Origin: an uncultured Fretibacterium sp.
GTDB taxonomy: Bacteria; Synergistota; Synergistia; Synergistales; Aminobacteriaceae
Assembly (NCBI GenBank): GCA_937892105.1
Contig: CALAUZ010000299.1
Coordinates: 1-37,859, forward strand
Direction of reading: 5' to 3'
DNA: 37,859 nucleotides
The first letter of the stretch is position 1, and every line of letters starts with the position of its first letter. A program made the translations under genes and the position numbers. This document shows positions 15,917 through 23,194 of this stretch, piece by piece. The notes beneath the pieces are model-generated. The model did no database searches, was not told the DNA's origin, and saw only the letters and a list, made by a program, of their open reading frames with translations.

Positions 15917-16945
15917 GTGAAACAGGCAATATTAACATCGAAGGAAACGATAACATTCAGCGAGACAGATAAACCCGTTCCTTCAGATAATGAAGTGCTT
16001 GTGAAGGTCAAGAACGTAGGCATTTGCGGTTCAGACATTCACGCATACTACGGAGCGCACCCGTTCATGTCGTTCCCTATAAGGCTCGGCCATGAAGCAT
16101 CGGGGCAGGTTCTCTCGTGGGGAAGGAACGTCAAGGGCTTCCATGAGGGCGAAATCGTAACCTACATGCCTCAGTTATGGTGCGGACACTGCCACCCCTG
16201 CACGCATGGACGCTACAACATCTGCGAGACGCTTGAAGTAATCGGCTGTCAGACACCTGGTGCAGCCTGCGAGTATTTCTGCATTCCCGACTATCTGGTG
16301 AAGAAGGCTCCTGCACAACTCGATGCACAGCTTGCAGCAACAGTTGAACCTGCGGCTGTAGGACTTCATGCGGTGAGGCGCGCCTACAACGGAAGCGTCA
16401 AGGGAATGAATGTTGTCGTCATGGGTGCAGGAACAATCGGGAACGTTACGGCACAGTCGGCAATGGCAGAAGGTGCAAAGAGCGTACTTATCACTGACTT
16501 GTCTGATGCAAGGCTGAAGTTTGCACAAGAGAAGTGCGGTATCCCTCACATTGCCAACACTGGAGCTGTTACTCTCGGCGACGCTGTAGCTGAAGCATTC
16601 GGCAATGAGGGTGCTGATGTATTCTTTGAGTGCGTTGGTGTAGGTGCTACGGTGAACTCTGCAATAGAGTGCGCGAGGAAGGGTACTGACATTGTTATCG
16701 TTGGTGTGTACGGAAAGAACCCCGTTGTGAATATGGCATGGGTTCAGGACAGGGAATTCCGCCTCATCGGTGCGTTGATGTACACTGAGAAGGACTTTCA
16801 GGACACCATAGACTACATGGCCGCCGGAAAAATCAACATGAGGCCGTTAATCTCCAAAGTGTTCCCGTTTGAACAGTATGGCGATGCGTTCAAGTACATC
16901 GAGAACAACAAGGATACAACCCTCAAGGTACTTCTTGAAGTCTAA
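15917..16945 (+). CDS. Zinc-dependent polyol dehydrogenase (sorbitol/threonine dehydrogenase-like MDR), first copy
   Basis: A 342-residue medium-chain dehydrogenase. Catalytic zinc ligands are Cys37 (GICGSD), His59-Glu60 (GHEASG) and Glu in TVEPAAVGLHAV. The structural zinc loop CGHCHPCTHGRYNIC is complete. The Rossmann motif VVVMGAGTIGNVTAQ binds NAD(P), and the acidic ITDLSD after the second strand favours NAD. It probably oxidises a sugar alcohol (galactitol, iditol or sorbitol type) to a ketose. GTG 15917 is the only start giving the full N-terminus, yet no ribosome site precedes it: the natural-looking GGGAGG lies about 400 nt upstream, beyond an inserted element. The gene itself is intact. 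A terminator follows. Confidence 0.88.
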   Translation: MKQAILTSKETITFSETDKPVPSDNEVLVKVKNVGICGSDIHAYYGAHPFMSFPIRLGHEASGQVLSWGRNVKGFHEGEIVTYMPQLWCGHCHPCTHGRYNICETLEVIGCQTPGAACEYFCIPDYLVKKAPAQLDAQLAATVEPAAVGLHAVRRAYNGSVKGMNVVVMGAGTIGNVTAQSAMAEGAKSVLITDLSDARLKFAQEKCGIPHIANTGAVTLGDAVAEAFGNEGADVFFECVGVGATVNSAIECARKGTDIVIVGVYGKNPVVNMAWVQDREFRLIGALMYTEKDFQDTIDYMAAGKINMRPLISKVFPFEQYGDAFKYIENNKDTTLKVLLEV

Positions 16946-16965
16946 AAATTTAGAATGCCAGTTGA

Positions 16966-17006
16966 TGAAGCCCTGTTAAGGAAATACTTGCGGGGCTTCA
17001 TTTTTT
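16966..17006 (+). terminator. Terminator after the first zinc dehydrogenase
   Basis: TGAAGCCC (16966-16973) pairs with GGGCTTCA (16993-17000), loop of 19 nt, followed by TTTTTT. It divides the transport/dehydrogenase genes from gatZ-gatY, though partial read-through would still allow one operon. Confidence 0.8.
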
Positions 17007-17043
17007 GCTGAAATGCTGAAATGAAAGGAGAAAGATTTTCATA

Positions 17044-18354
17044 ATGAGAAATCCACTGCTTGCTATCTCAGAACGCAGAAAATCAGGAATACACGCCGGA
17101 ATACCATCATACTGCACGGCCAATGAACTTGCTATTGAGGCTGTCCTCGAACAGGGAAAGCGTTTCGACTCGCCAATACTCATAGAGGGGACAGCAAACC
17201 AGATTAACCAGTTCGGAGGCTACACGGGAATGAAGCCCGCAGACTTCAGGGACTATGTATACGCCATTGCTGACAGGGTGAACTTTGACCGCGACAAAAT
17301 CATTCTCGGCGGGGATCACATGGGTCCGCTGGTGTGGTCGGATTTGCCGGAAGCTGAAGCAATGAGCAGATCCCGTGAACTTGTGAGGCTGTGTGTTCTT
17401 GCAGGTTTCAGGAAGATACACATAGATACAAGCATGAAGGTTGCCGATGATCCGCTGAATGAGCGTCTCAGTGATGATGTTATAGCCGAGAGAGGGGCAA
17501 TATTGCTTGAGGAGTGCGAGAAGGCGTATCAGGAACTCCGAAAATCCCAGCCTAATGCTCTGCGTCCAGTCTACATAATAGGCAGTGAAGTGCCAATACC
17601 GGGAGGCTCTCAGGAAGAGGAAGACAGACTTCTGGTTACAAGCCCTGAAGATTTCGAGAGGACGCTGGTAACTTACAAGCGAAAATTTGAGGAGCATGGA
17701 ATATCTGACAGATGGCAGGACGTTATAGCAGTTGTTGTGCAGCCTGGCGTAGAGTTTGGGGACAAGGATATTCACATGTATGACAGACAGGCAGCAAAGG
17801 TTCTGGCTTCGACATTGAAGAAGTATCCTGGTTTCGTCTTCGAGGGACATTCAACAGACTATCAGCCGCCGGAAAAGTTGAGAGAGATGGTTGCTGACGG
17901 GATAGCAATCCTCAAGGTAGGGCCGGCATTGACATTTGCGCTGCGCGAGGGACTTTTCGCACTTAGCATGATAGAGCGTGAGTTAGTGCCGGAAGGTCAG
18001 AGGGCGAATTTCATTGAGACACTTGAAGCGGTTATGCTCGCTAACCCTAAGAACTGGCAGAAACACTATCATGGTTCAGACGCTGAGAAGTACATTGCCC
18101 GAAAGTACAGCTATTCCGACAGATGCAGGTACTATTTCAGCCTTCCCGAAATCAAATCCGCAATCGCAAAGTTATTCGCCAACATCGACAGTACAGATGT
18201 CCCAGCCGGTATGTTAAGACAGTATATGCCCAGACAGTATCAGCGTGTCAGGGACGGTAAACTAGCCATGAAAGCGTCAGCATTGGCCAAAGACTGCGTA
18301 GTAGCTCTTTGTGAGGATTATAATTACGCGGCAAGTATAAAGCTCTACGACTAG
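17044..18354 (+). CDS. gatZ: D-tagatose-1,6-bisphosphate aldolase non-catalytic subunit (GatZ/KbaZ)
   Basis: 436 residues, matching GatZ/KbaZ length (about 420-430). Family blocks are HAGIPSYCTANELAIEAVLE near the N-terminus, PILIEGTANQINQFGGYTGM, 'ILGGDHMGPLVW', 'KIHIDTSMKVADDP', YIIGSEVPIPGG, 'VFEGHSTDYQ' and 'LKVGPALTFALREGLFAL'. GatZ stabilises and activates the catalytic GatY subunit. Together they cleave tagatose 1,6-bisphosphate to dihydroxyacetone phosphate and glyceraldehyde 3-phosphate. The ribosome site AAAGGAG (17022-17028) is some 15 nt from the ATG. The stop is 11 nt before the gatY start, so the subunits are co-translated. Gat versus Kba cannot be decided from sequence alone. 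Confidence 0.93.
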   Translation: MRNPLLAISERRKSGIHAGIPSYCTANELAIEAVLEQGKRFDSPILIEGTANQINQFGGYTGMKPADFRDYVYAIADRVNFDRDKIILGGDHMGPLVWSDLPEAEAMSRSRELVRLCVLAGFRKIHIDTSMKVADDPLNERLSDDVIAERGAILLEECEKAYQELRKSQPNALRPVYIIGSEVPIPGGSQEEEDRLLVTSPEDFERTLVTYKRKFEEHGISDRWQDVIAVVVQPGVEFGDKDIHMYDRQAAKVLASTLKKYPGFVFEGHSTDYQPPEKLREMVADGIAILKVGPALTFALREGLFALSMIERELVPEGQRANFIETLEAVMLANPKNWQKHYHGSDAEKYIARKYSYSDRCRYYFSLPEIKSAIAKLFANIDSTDVPAGMLRQYMPRQYQRVRDGKLAMKASALAKDCVVALCEDYNYAASIKLYD

Positions 18355-18365
18355 GAGGAATAATA

Positions 18366-19217
18366 TTGCTTGTAACTTCAAGAGAACTTCTCGCGGACGC
18401 TCAGAGTAAAAGCTATGCTGTAGGAGCGTTCAATGTCGAGAACATGGAGATGGTTCTGGCAGTAATTCAGGCTGCCGAAGAGACAAAATCGCCCGTAATT
18501 CTTCAGACAACGCCAGGAACTGTGAAATACGCCGGAATAGAGATGTACGCCGCAAACATGAGGACTGCTGCGGAAAGGTCAAACGTTCCGGTAGCCTGCC
18601 ATCTGGATCACGGTAATTCTTTCGGGATAGCTGCCAGAGCATTCAGGGCAGGTTATACGTCAATCATGATAGACGGGAGCAAGCTGGACTTTGAGGATAA
18701 CATATCGCTAACGAAGTCAGTTGTTGAAATGTGCCATGCCGGAAATATACCTGTTGAGGCGGAACTTGGACGTGTTGGCGGAAAGGAAGACAACCTCGAC
18801 AACTCAAAGACTAATAACCCCTACACTAACCCGCAGGAAGCCGCAGAGTTTGTTGCACGCTCGGAATGTGATTTTCTGGCTGTTGCTATAGGGACTGCTC
18901 ACGGTGTTTACAAGGGTACTCCGCAGATAAACTTTGATGTTCTTGGGAAAATCAGGGAACTTGTCAGCATACCTTTGGTTCTTCACGGGACTTCCGGTGT
19001 TCCAGATGAGCAGGTTGTTCACTGTGTGAAAATGGGAATGTGCAAGGTCAATTATGCCACAGACTTGCGTATTGCTTACACTTATGGTGTTAAGAGGTAC
19101 ATGCAGGAAAATCCTGGAGTATTTGACCCCAAAAAGTATGGAGCTTGCGGAATTGAAGAGGTCAAGAAATATGTTGTAGGAAGAATGAAAGTAATAGGAA
19201 GCTGCGGTAAAGCATAA
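18366..19217 (+). CDS. gatY: Class II tagatose-bisphosphate aldolase catalytic subunit (GatY/KbaY)
   Basis: 283 residues, class II (zinc) aldolase. TTG 18366 with AGGAGG (18355-18360 region) is the start. Key motifs: HLDHG with Asp81 (proton donor) and His82 (zinc), 'AELGRVGGKED' (about residues 137-147), 'AIGTAHGVYKG' with a zinc His, LHGTSGVPDE with the second zinc His, and the phosphate-binding 'INYATDL'-like KVNYATDLRIAY. The product pairs with GatZ upstream. The aldolase gives the triose phosphates that enter glycolysis. A fructose-bisphosphate aldolase reading is possible by sequence similarity, but adjacency to gatZ makes tagatose bisphosphate far more likely. Confidence 0.93.
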   Translation: MLVTSRELLADAQSKSYAVGAFNVENMEMVLAVIQAAEETKSPVILQTTPGTVKYAGIEMYAANMRTAAERSNVPVACHLDHGNSFGIAARAFRAGYTSIMIDGSKLDFEDNISLTKSVVEMCHAGNIPVEAELGRVGGKEDNLDNSKTNNPYTNPQEAAEFVARSECDFLAVAIGTAHGVYKGTPQINFDVLGKIRELVSIPLVLHGTSGVPDEQVVHCVKMGMCKVNYATDLRIAYTYGVKRYMQENPGVFDPKKYGACGIEEVKKYVVGRMKVIGSCGKA

Positions 19218-19345
19218 AGCTACATGTCCGAAACGTTCTCCAGAAAATTAATGATGCAGGGGGAGTGTTGCGCCGAAAACGGTGTGCGCTCCCTTATGTA
19301 TTTATGGAGCGTGTCTACGTCCTATGTCTTAAGGCAGGGGGTTTT
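19217..19345 (-). pseudogene. Degraded tail of a second ROK-regulator gene
   Basis: On the minus strand 'I(R)ERTPF' and, after a gap, 'INFLENVSDM-stop' align with the C-terminus of the intact ROK protein at 19960-21111 (HVREHTPF ... IMRFLENVPDVKL). At DNA level the block TTCTCCAGAAA, AACGGTGT and GCTCCCT is shared in the same order, with about 45 nt deleted here. The homology fades after about 19345. It lies directly downstream of gatY, in the same orientation as the intact ROK gene, with the ankyrin pseudogene between them. Confidence 0.6.
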
Positions 19346-19383
19346 TGATGATATTATTATTGCGAGAAGGAGGCGTGTAACTA

Positions 19384-19949
19384 TTGGACAGCGTTATTGA
19401 GTGGCTGAAAGAAGCAAGAGGAGAAATAATTGCCGGGTTAGTGCTTGCGTTGCTGGGGTGGAGTAAGTATCGCGCGTTCGTGAAAATGTAAAGGCTGAAG
19501 AAAGAACTCGAAGGGATTGAGAATGAGATGTTCAAGTTTGACAATACCGAGAAGGAAATTCCCACGATGAGTAATAAAGATTTCCTGGAACTATGCAAAT
19601 CCAGGCTATGTCCAAAAAGTTGAAGAAGCAATAATGGACGGCGTAAACGTCAATACTAGGGATAATACTTGCACTACGGTTTTAATGTCAGCATCGCAGA
19701 ACGGCCAAGCGAAGGTCGCTGAATTACTCCTGAAATATGGCACTGACATAAACGCTAAAGACTTTCGAGGCGGAACGGCTTTAATTGGTAGTGGCTCTAA
19801 AGAGTTGTTGATATCGCATCATTGCAGTCAGCATAAGGTTAAATTGAAAACTAACAACACTTTTGCGACTCTACCCTTTAATGTGGGCATAAAACTACGG
19901 CCACGCAGAAACCGCCGACATTCTGCGCAAATACGGCGCAAAAGAGTAA
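19384..19949 (+). pseudogene. Ankyrin-repeat membrane protein gene broken by stops and frameshifts
   Basis: From TTG 19384 (ribosome site AAGGAGG) the frame gives MDSVIEWLKEARGEIIAGLV and a membrane segment, then TAA after VKM. The same frame continues RLKKELEGIENEMFKFD to DFLELCKSR. A +1 shift near 19607 restores YVQKVEEAIMDGVNVNTRDN, an ankyrin cap, then AKVAELLLKYGTDINAKD. After a scrambled stretch a third frame ends with NYGHAETADILRKYGAKE and TAA at 19947. The pieces in order describe a short membrane-anchored ankyrin protein with at least two frame changes and two stops. Ankyrin repeats mediate protein contacts. The gene is clearly dead. Confidence 0.8.
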
Positions 19950-19959
19950 AAGGCAAACG

Positions 19960-21111
19960 TTAAAGCTTTACGTCCGGCACATTCTCCAGAAACCTCATGA
20001 TATAGGGCAGTGCCGCACCTATCGTTATGTTGTGAGAAGGCATCTTGCTCTGTAGTATGAAGTCCCGCCCTTCCGCAAACGGTGTATGCTCCCTCACATG
20101 GCCATACAGGATATCTATATCTTCCTCCGTGAAGTATGGCGCAAGGTGTCCTCCCAAAATATACTTCGTGTCAGCAACAAGATGAAGATCCGCAATCAGC
20201 CTCCCCAAATACTTCAGAAATTCCAGCCACCTTCCAGACGCTTCCGCCTCATCGCTCCGAACAAGCCGGAAAAATTCATCGGGTTCATCATCTCTCAGCA
20301 GCGCAACCTTTGAGCATACGGTCTCGTAACACCCTCTCTTCCCGCAATAGCATAATTCCCCGCCGGAACTTGCCGTAATATGCTCGAACGTCGAAGAGTG
20401 CCTGTGAATGCCGCTGAGTATTCTTCGGTCTGCAATTAACGCACCTCCTAAGTGTTCGCTCATTGAGAGATAGATCGCCGATTTAAGCTCAGGTGATACC
20501 CACAGTTCAGACAACGCCGCACTGTCAGGTTCATGCACAAACTTGCAGGGGTAATTCAGCCTGTCCGCAAAAACATCAATCTTCAGCCCAGTACATTTCA
20601 GTATCTCACCATAAATCACCGTTCCTCCGTCCTCAGATACAAGTCCCTGAATTGCTATGCCTATCCCTAATATTCTGGTTTCAGGGTCTCCAATCCCTAG
20701 CGAAGAAATAAACTCCTTAACCTTCCCGCTTATGCGTTCGTAATATTCCGGGCTGTTGCTGTATTCTGTGAGAAATTTTGCACACTTCAATGCATGGCCG
20801 TAAAGATCTATCACTATGATTGTAACCGTGTGTTTCAGAATTTCAATGCCAAGTGCTATCCTGTAATCTGAAGTTATCGACCACGTTACGGATTTTCGTC
20901 CGGGCTGTCCGGCTTCAAGAAGTCCGCTCCTGTATATCAGTCCGTCTTTCTCCATTGCCGAGAGATTTCCCGATACCGTTGGACGGCTCATCTTCAGCGC
21001 GCGCGAAATGTCCTGCTGTGATACTTGTTCTCCTTTACGGCTGTATATATATTCGTAGATTATATGCCTGTTTGTACGCTTTATCTGTTCAAGCGTTATT
21101 CGTCTCGTCAA
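19960..21111 (-). CDS. ROK-family transcriptional repressor of the ketose/polyol genes
   Basis: A winged-helix domain at the N-terminus (VSQQDISRALKMSRPTVSGN, about residues 33-52) is followed by a ROK sugar-kinase-like domain with the zinc motif CYCGKRGCYE (about residue 257) and 'ILGGHLAPYF'. The EHLGGALIADRRILSG segment corresponds to the sugar-site region. NagC/XylR-type ROK regulators bind an operator and release it on binding a sugar. TTG 21111 is chosen rather than GTG 21120, because CAGGAG lies 8 nt before the TTG and runs into the GTG. The ATPase motif of ROK kinases (DxGGT) is not intact, as usual for regulators. It stands between the two transport operons and diverges from the second. 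Regulation of both is inferred. Confidence 0.88.
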   Translation of the reverse strand: MTRRITLEQIKRTNRHIIYEYIYSRKGEQVSQQDISRALKMSRPTVSGNLSAMEKDGLIYRSGLLEAGQPGRKSVTWSITSDYRIALGIEILKHTVTIIVIDLYGHALKCAKFLTEYSNSPEYYERISGKVKEFISSLGIGDPETRILGIGIAIQGLVSEDGGTVIYGEILKCTGLKIDVFADRLNYPCKFVHEPDSAALSELWVSPELKSAIYLSMSEHLGGALIADRRILSGIHRHSSTFEHITASSGGELCYCGKRGCYETVCSKVALLRDDEPDEFFRLVRSDEAEASGRWLEFLKYLGRLIADLHLVADTKYILGGHLAPYFTEEDIDILYGHVREHTPFAEGRDFILQSKMPSHNITIGAALPYIMRFLENVPDVKL

Positions 21112-21131
21112 CCTTCTCACTCCTGTTGCAT

Positions 21132-21159
21132 ATTTTAGCTTTTATTTCACTGTTGACAA
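21132..21159 (-). promoter_or_regulatory. Minus-strand promoter of the ROK gene
   Basis: -35 TTGTCA (complement of 21154-21159), 16-nt spacer and -10 TAAAAT (complement of 21132-21137). The -35 box overlaps the plus-strand -35 box by five bases, so the polymerases would exclude each other. Confidence 0.65.
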
Positions 21160-21181
21160 AATAAGCCTTACCAGTTAAATT
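21153..21181 (+). promoter_or_regulatory. Plus-strand promoter of the second ketose/polyol operon
   Basis: -35 TTGACA (21153-21158), 17-nt spacer and -10 TAAATT (21176-21181). Downstream, TTTTACAT occurs twice (about 21192-21199 and 21207-21214) before the AAGGAGG ribosome site of the SDR gene. The repeated octamer could be an operator half-site, which is inference only. Confidence 0.7.
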
Positions 21182-21261
21182 ATGACAATCCATTTTACAT
21201 AATTATTTTTTACATACAATCGCTTCGTAACCGCTTAAAGTATATTAAGGAGGTTTTCATC

Positions 21262-22038
21262 TTGGGCATTATCGAGAAAATGCGTCTTGACGGCAAGAAA
21301 GGCTTTGTTACAGGCGCAGCAAGAGGTATAGGCAAATGCACTGCAACTGCATTCGCTGAGGCGGGCGCAGATGTTGCAATAGTCGATATGGACATTGCAG
21401 AGGCAGAGAAAACCGCAAAGGAAATTGCAGAGGCTACAGGCCGCAAGGTCATTGCAATAAAGTGCGATGTTACTGACGAAGCACAGGTTCAGGCTATGGT
21501 CGATAAGGTTGTTGCCGAGCTTGGAGGATTGGACTTCTGCCACGCAAACGCAGGAATTTGCATCAATGCTCCCGCTGATGAAATGACATATGCCCAGTGG
21601 AAGAAGAACATTGACGTGAACCTAAACAGCGTGTTCCTCACTGACACGATTGCAGGGAAATACATGCTGGCTCACGGCGGCGGCTCAATCATCAATACTG
21701 CCTCAATGTCCGCACACATCGTCAACGTTCCACAGCCGCAATGCGCGTACAATGCCTCGAAAGCAGGGGTAATCCAGCTCACAAAGTCTCTCGCTGTCGA
21801 ATGGGCAAAACGCGGTGTCCGTGTAAACTCAATCAGTCCAGGCTACATCGGCACAGACCTCACACTCAGTTCCGAGTTCCTGAAGCCGTTAATCGCAAAG
21901 TGGAACGAACTTTCTCCCATCGGAAGGCTCGGAAAACCTGAAGAACTCGAATCAATCTGCGTATATCTGGCCGGAGATACCAGCACTTTCACGACAGGTG
22001 CGGATTTCGGTCTTGACGGAGCATTCACCTGCTTCTAG
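21262..22038 (+). CDS. Short-chain dehydrogenase/reductase (SDR), probable polyol/ketose oxidoreductase
   Basis: 258 residues, classical SDR. The cofactor motif is TGAARGIG (residues 17-24). Asp41 in AIVDMDIAEA, at the end of the second strand, favours NAD(H). NAG lies at 96-98, and the catalytic set is Asn120, Ser150, Tyr163 and Lys167 (YNASK). SPGYIGTDL follows as in mannitol/arabinitol/sorbose reductase-like SDRs. TTG 21262 follows AAGGAGG at good spacing. As the first gene of an operon with a ribose-type transporter, it probably interconverts a polyol and a ketose. The exact substrate cannot be predicted. Confidence 0.88.
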   Translation: MGIIEKMRLDGKKGFVTGAARGIGKCTATAFAEAGADVAIVDMDIAEAEKTAKEIAEATGRKVIAIKCDVTDEAQVQAMVDKVVAELGGLDFCHANAGICINAPADEMTYAQWKKNIDVNLNSVFLTDTIAGKYMLAHGGGSIINTASMSAHIVNVPQPQCAYNASKAGVIQLTKSLAVEWAKRGVRVNSISPGYIGTDLTLSSEFLKPLIAKWNELSPIGRLGKPEELESICVYLAGDTSTFTTGADFGLDGAFTCF

Positions 22039-22096
22039 GCTTTAACGTCCTCATGAATGGGCGTTGCAGTATATATCACAAAAAGGAGTTATCAGT

Positions 22097-23122
22097 ATGA
22101 AAAAGTTTGCAGCAATTCTTTCACTCGTAATGCTTCTCGCGCTCCCCGTCTGCGCAATGGCCGCCGATACCAGCAAGACCGAAGGCGTTCAGGCAAATCC
22201 GGAGTTCTACTCAAAGGCTGACTTCAGCGTTCTCAAGGGCAAAAAGCTCGGCATAACAATTCAGTCCCTCCAGAATGCTTACTGGGCAGGCGTTATGACA
22301 GCTCTCGGCGAAATTCTCCAGGCTGCTGGTGCTGAGTACACAATCGTAGGCTGCAATGACAGCTCCGCAACCCAGATCGCTCAGATCGAAAACTTCGTGT
22401 CGGCAGGCTGCGATCTCATCATGGTTCACCCTTCAGACGCAAACGCAGTTGAGGACGCTTGTGCAGAGGCACGCAACTTCGGCATTAAGGTTATGTGCTG
22501 GGACGACCCGATGACAAACACCGATGCTAACTGGATACTCAGCAATACAGATTTGGGAATTGCAATCGGTGAGCTTGCGGCAGACTTCATCAACCAGCAT
22601 TACAGCGCAGAGAAGAAGGCAGAAGTTACGATAATCGGCTATCCTCAGACAGTTATTCTCCTTGAGCGCGAAAATGGGATTAAGATTGGACTTGAGAACA
22701 AAGCAGCAGGAAAGTATGACATCGTAGCGACAACAGCCGCAATCGAGGCAAATCTTGCTCAGGACGCAATGGACTCAATCCTTCAGGCCCACCCCAACTG
22801 CCGCGTTGTAACAGGCATCGGCGCAGGCGCAATGATTGGTGCTGACGAGGCACTGCAGATTGCAACTGGCGGAAATATTCCTGATGACATGGGCGTATTC
22901 ACGACAGACGTAACGAAGCAGCAGCTTGGACAGCTTGCAGACCCGACATACCCTGCGAAGGGCATAATCGGTTTCGAGGGTTCTGACGAGGATACAGGCA
23001 GGGCTTGCGCGTCAATGTTCGCACTCATACTCGGCAACAACATAACTGCGAAAAACGTGTTCAGGGGAGTAGCTCCTATCACAGCTGATAACGTCAGCAA
23101 GATAATGGCAGGAATGAAGTAG
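22097..23122 (+). CDS. Periplasmic sugar-binding protein, second ABC system
   Basis: ATG 22097 (ribosome site AAAAGGAG at 22080-22087) gives a 341-residue protein with signal peptide MKKFAAILSLVMLLALPVCA (cleavage near AMA-A). The upstream in-frame ATG at 22064 lacks signal-peptide logic. Ribose-type binding fold: KKLGITIQSLQNAYWAGVMT, 'AGCDLIMVHPSDANAVEDAC', VMCWDDPMTNTDANW (ligand loop), AEVTIIGYPQ and VVTGIGAGAMIGADEA. It supplies ligand to the 23195/24737 transporter. It diverges strongly from the binding protein at 14541, so the two importers probably have different ligands. A stable hairpin follows. Confidence 0.9.
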   Translation: MKKFAAILSLVMLLALPVCAMAADTSKTEGVQANPEFYSKADFSVLKGKKLGITIQSLQNAYWAGVMTALGEILQAAGAEYTIVGCNDSSATQIAQIENFVSAGCDLIMVHPSDANAVEDACAEARNFGIKVMCWDDPMTNTDANWILSNTDLGIAIGELAADFINQHYSAEKKAEVTIIGYPQTVILLERENGIKIGLENKAAGKYDIVATTAAIEANLAQDAMDSILQAHPNCRVVTGIGAGAMIGADEALQIATGGNIPDDMGVFTTDVTKQQLGQLADPTYPAKGIIGFEGSDEDTGRACASMFALILGNNITAKNVFRGVAPITADNVSKIMAGMK

Positions 23123-23137
23123 AAATCATGAAGATTT

Positions 23138-23173
23138 GCGGGCTTCCCGGATTTAAGCGGGAGGCTCGTTTTA
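23138..23173 (+). promoter_or_regulatory. Strong intercistronic hairpin (attenuator or mRNA stabiliser)
   Basis: GCGGGCTTCCCG (23138-23149) pairs with CGGGAGGCTCGT (23158-23169) as a 10-12 bp stem with two G-T pairs, followed by TTTTATG. Located between binding-protein and ATPase genes, it could partly terminate transcription or protect the upstream message and so set subunit ratios. Confidence 0.6.
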
Positions 23174-23194
23174 TGAGTAACAGGAGGTGTAATA

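Noticed and set aside
17107..17850. Minus-strand open frame of 247 codons opposite gatZ
   Set aside because: Antisense shadow of a well-supported gene; no protein-like motif.
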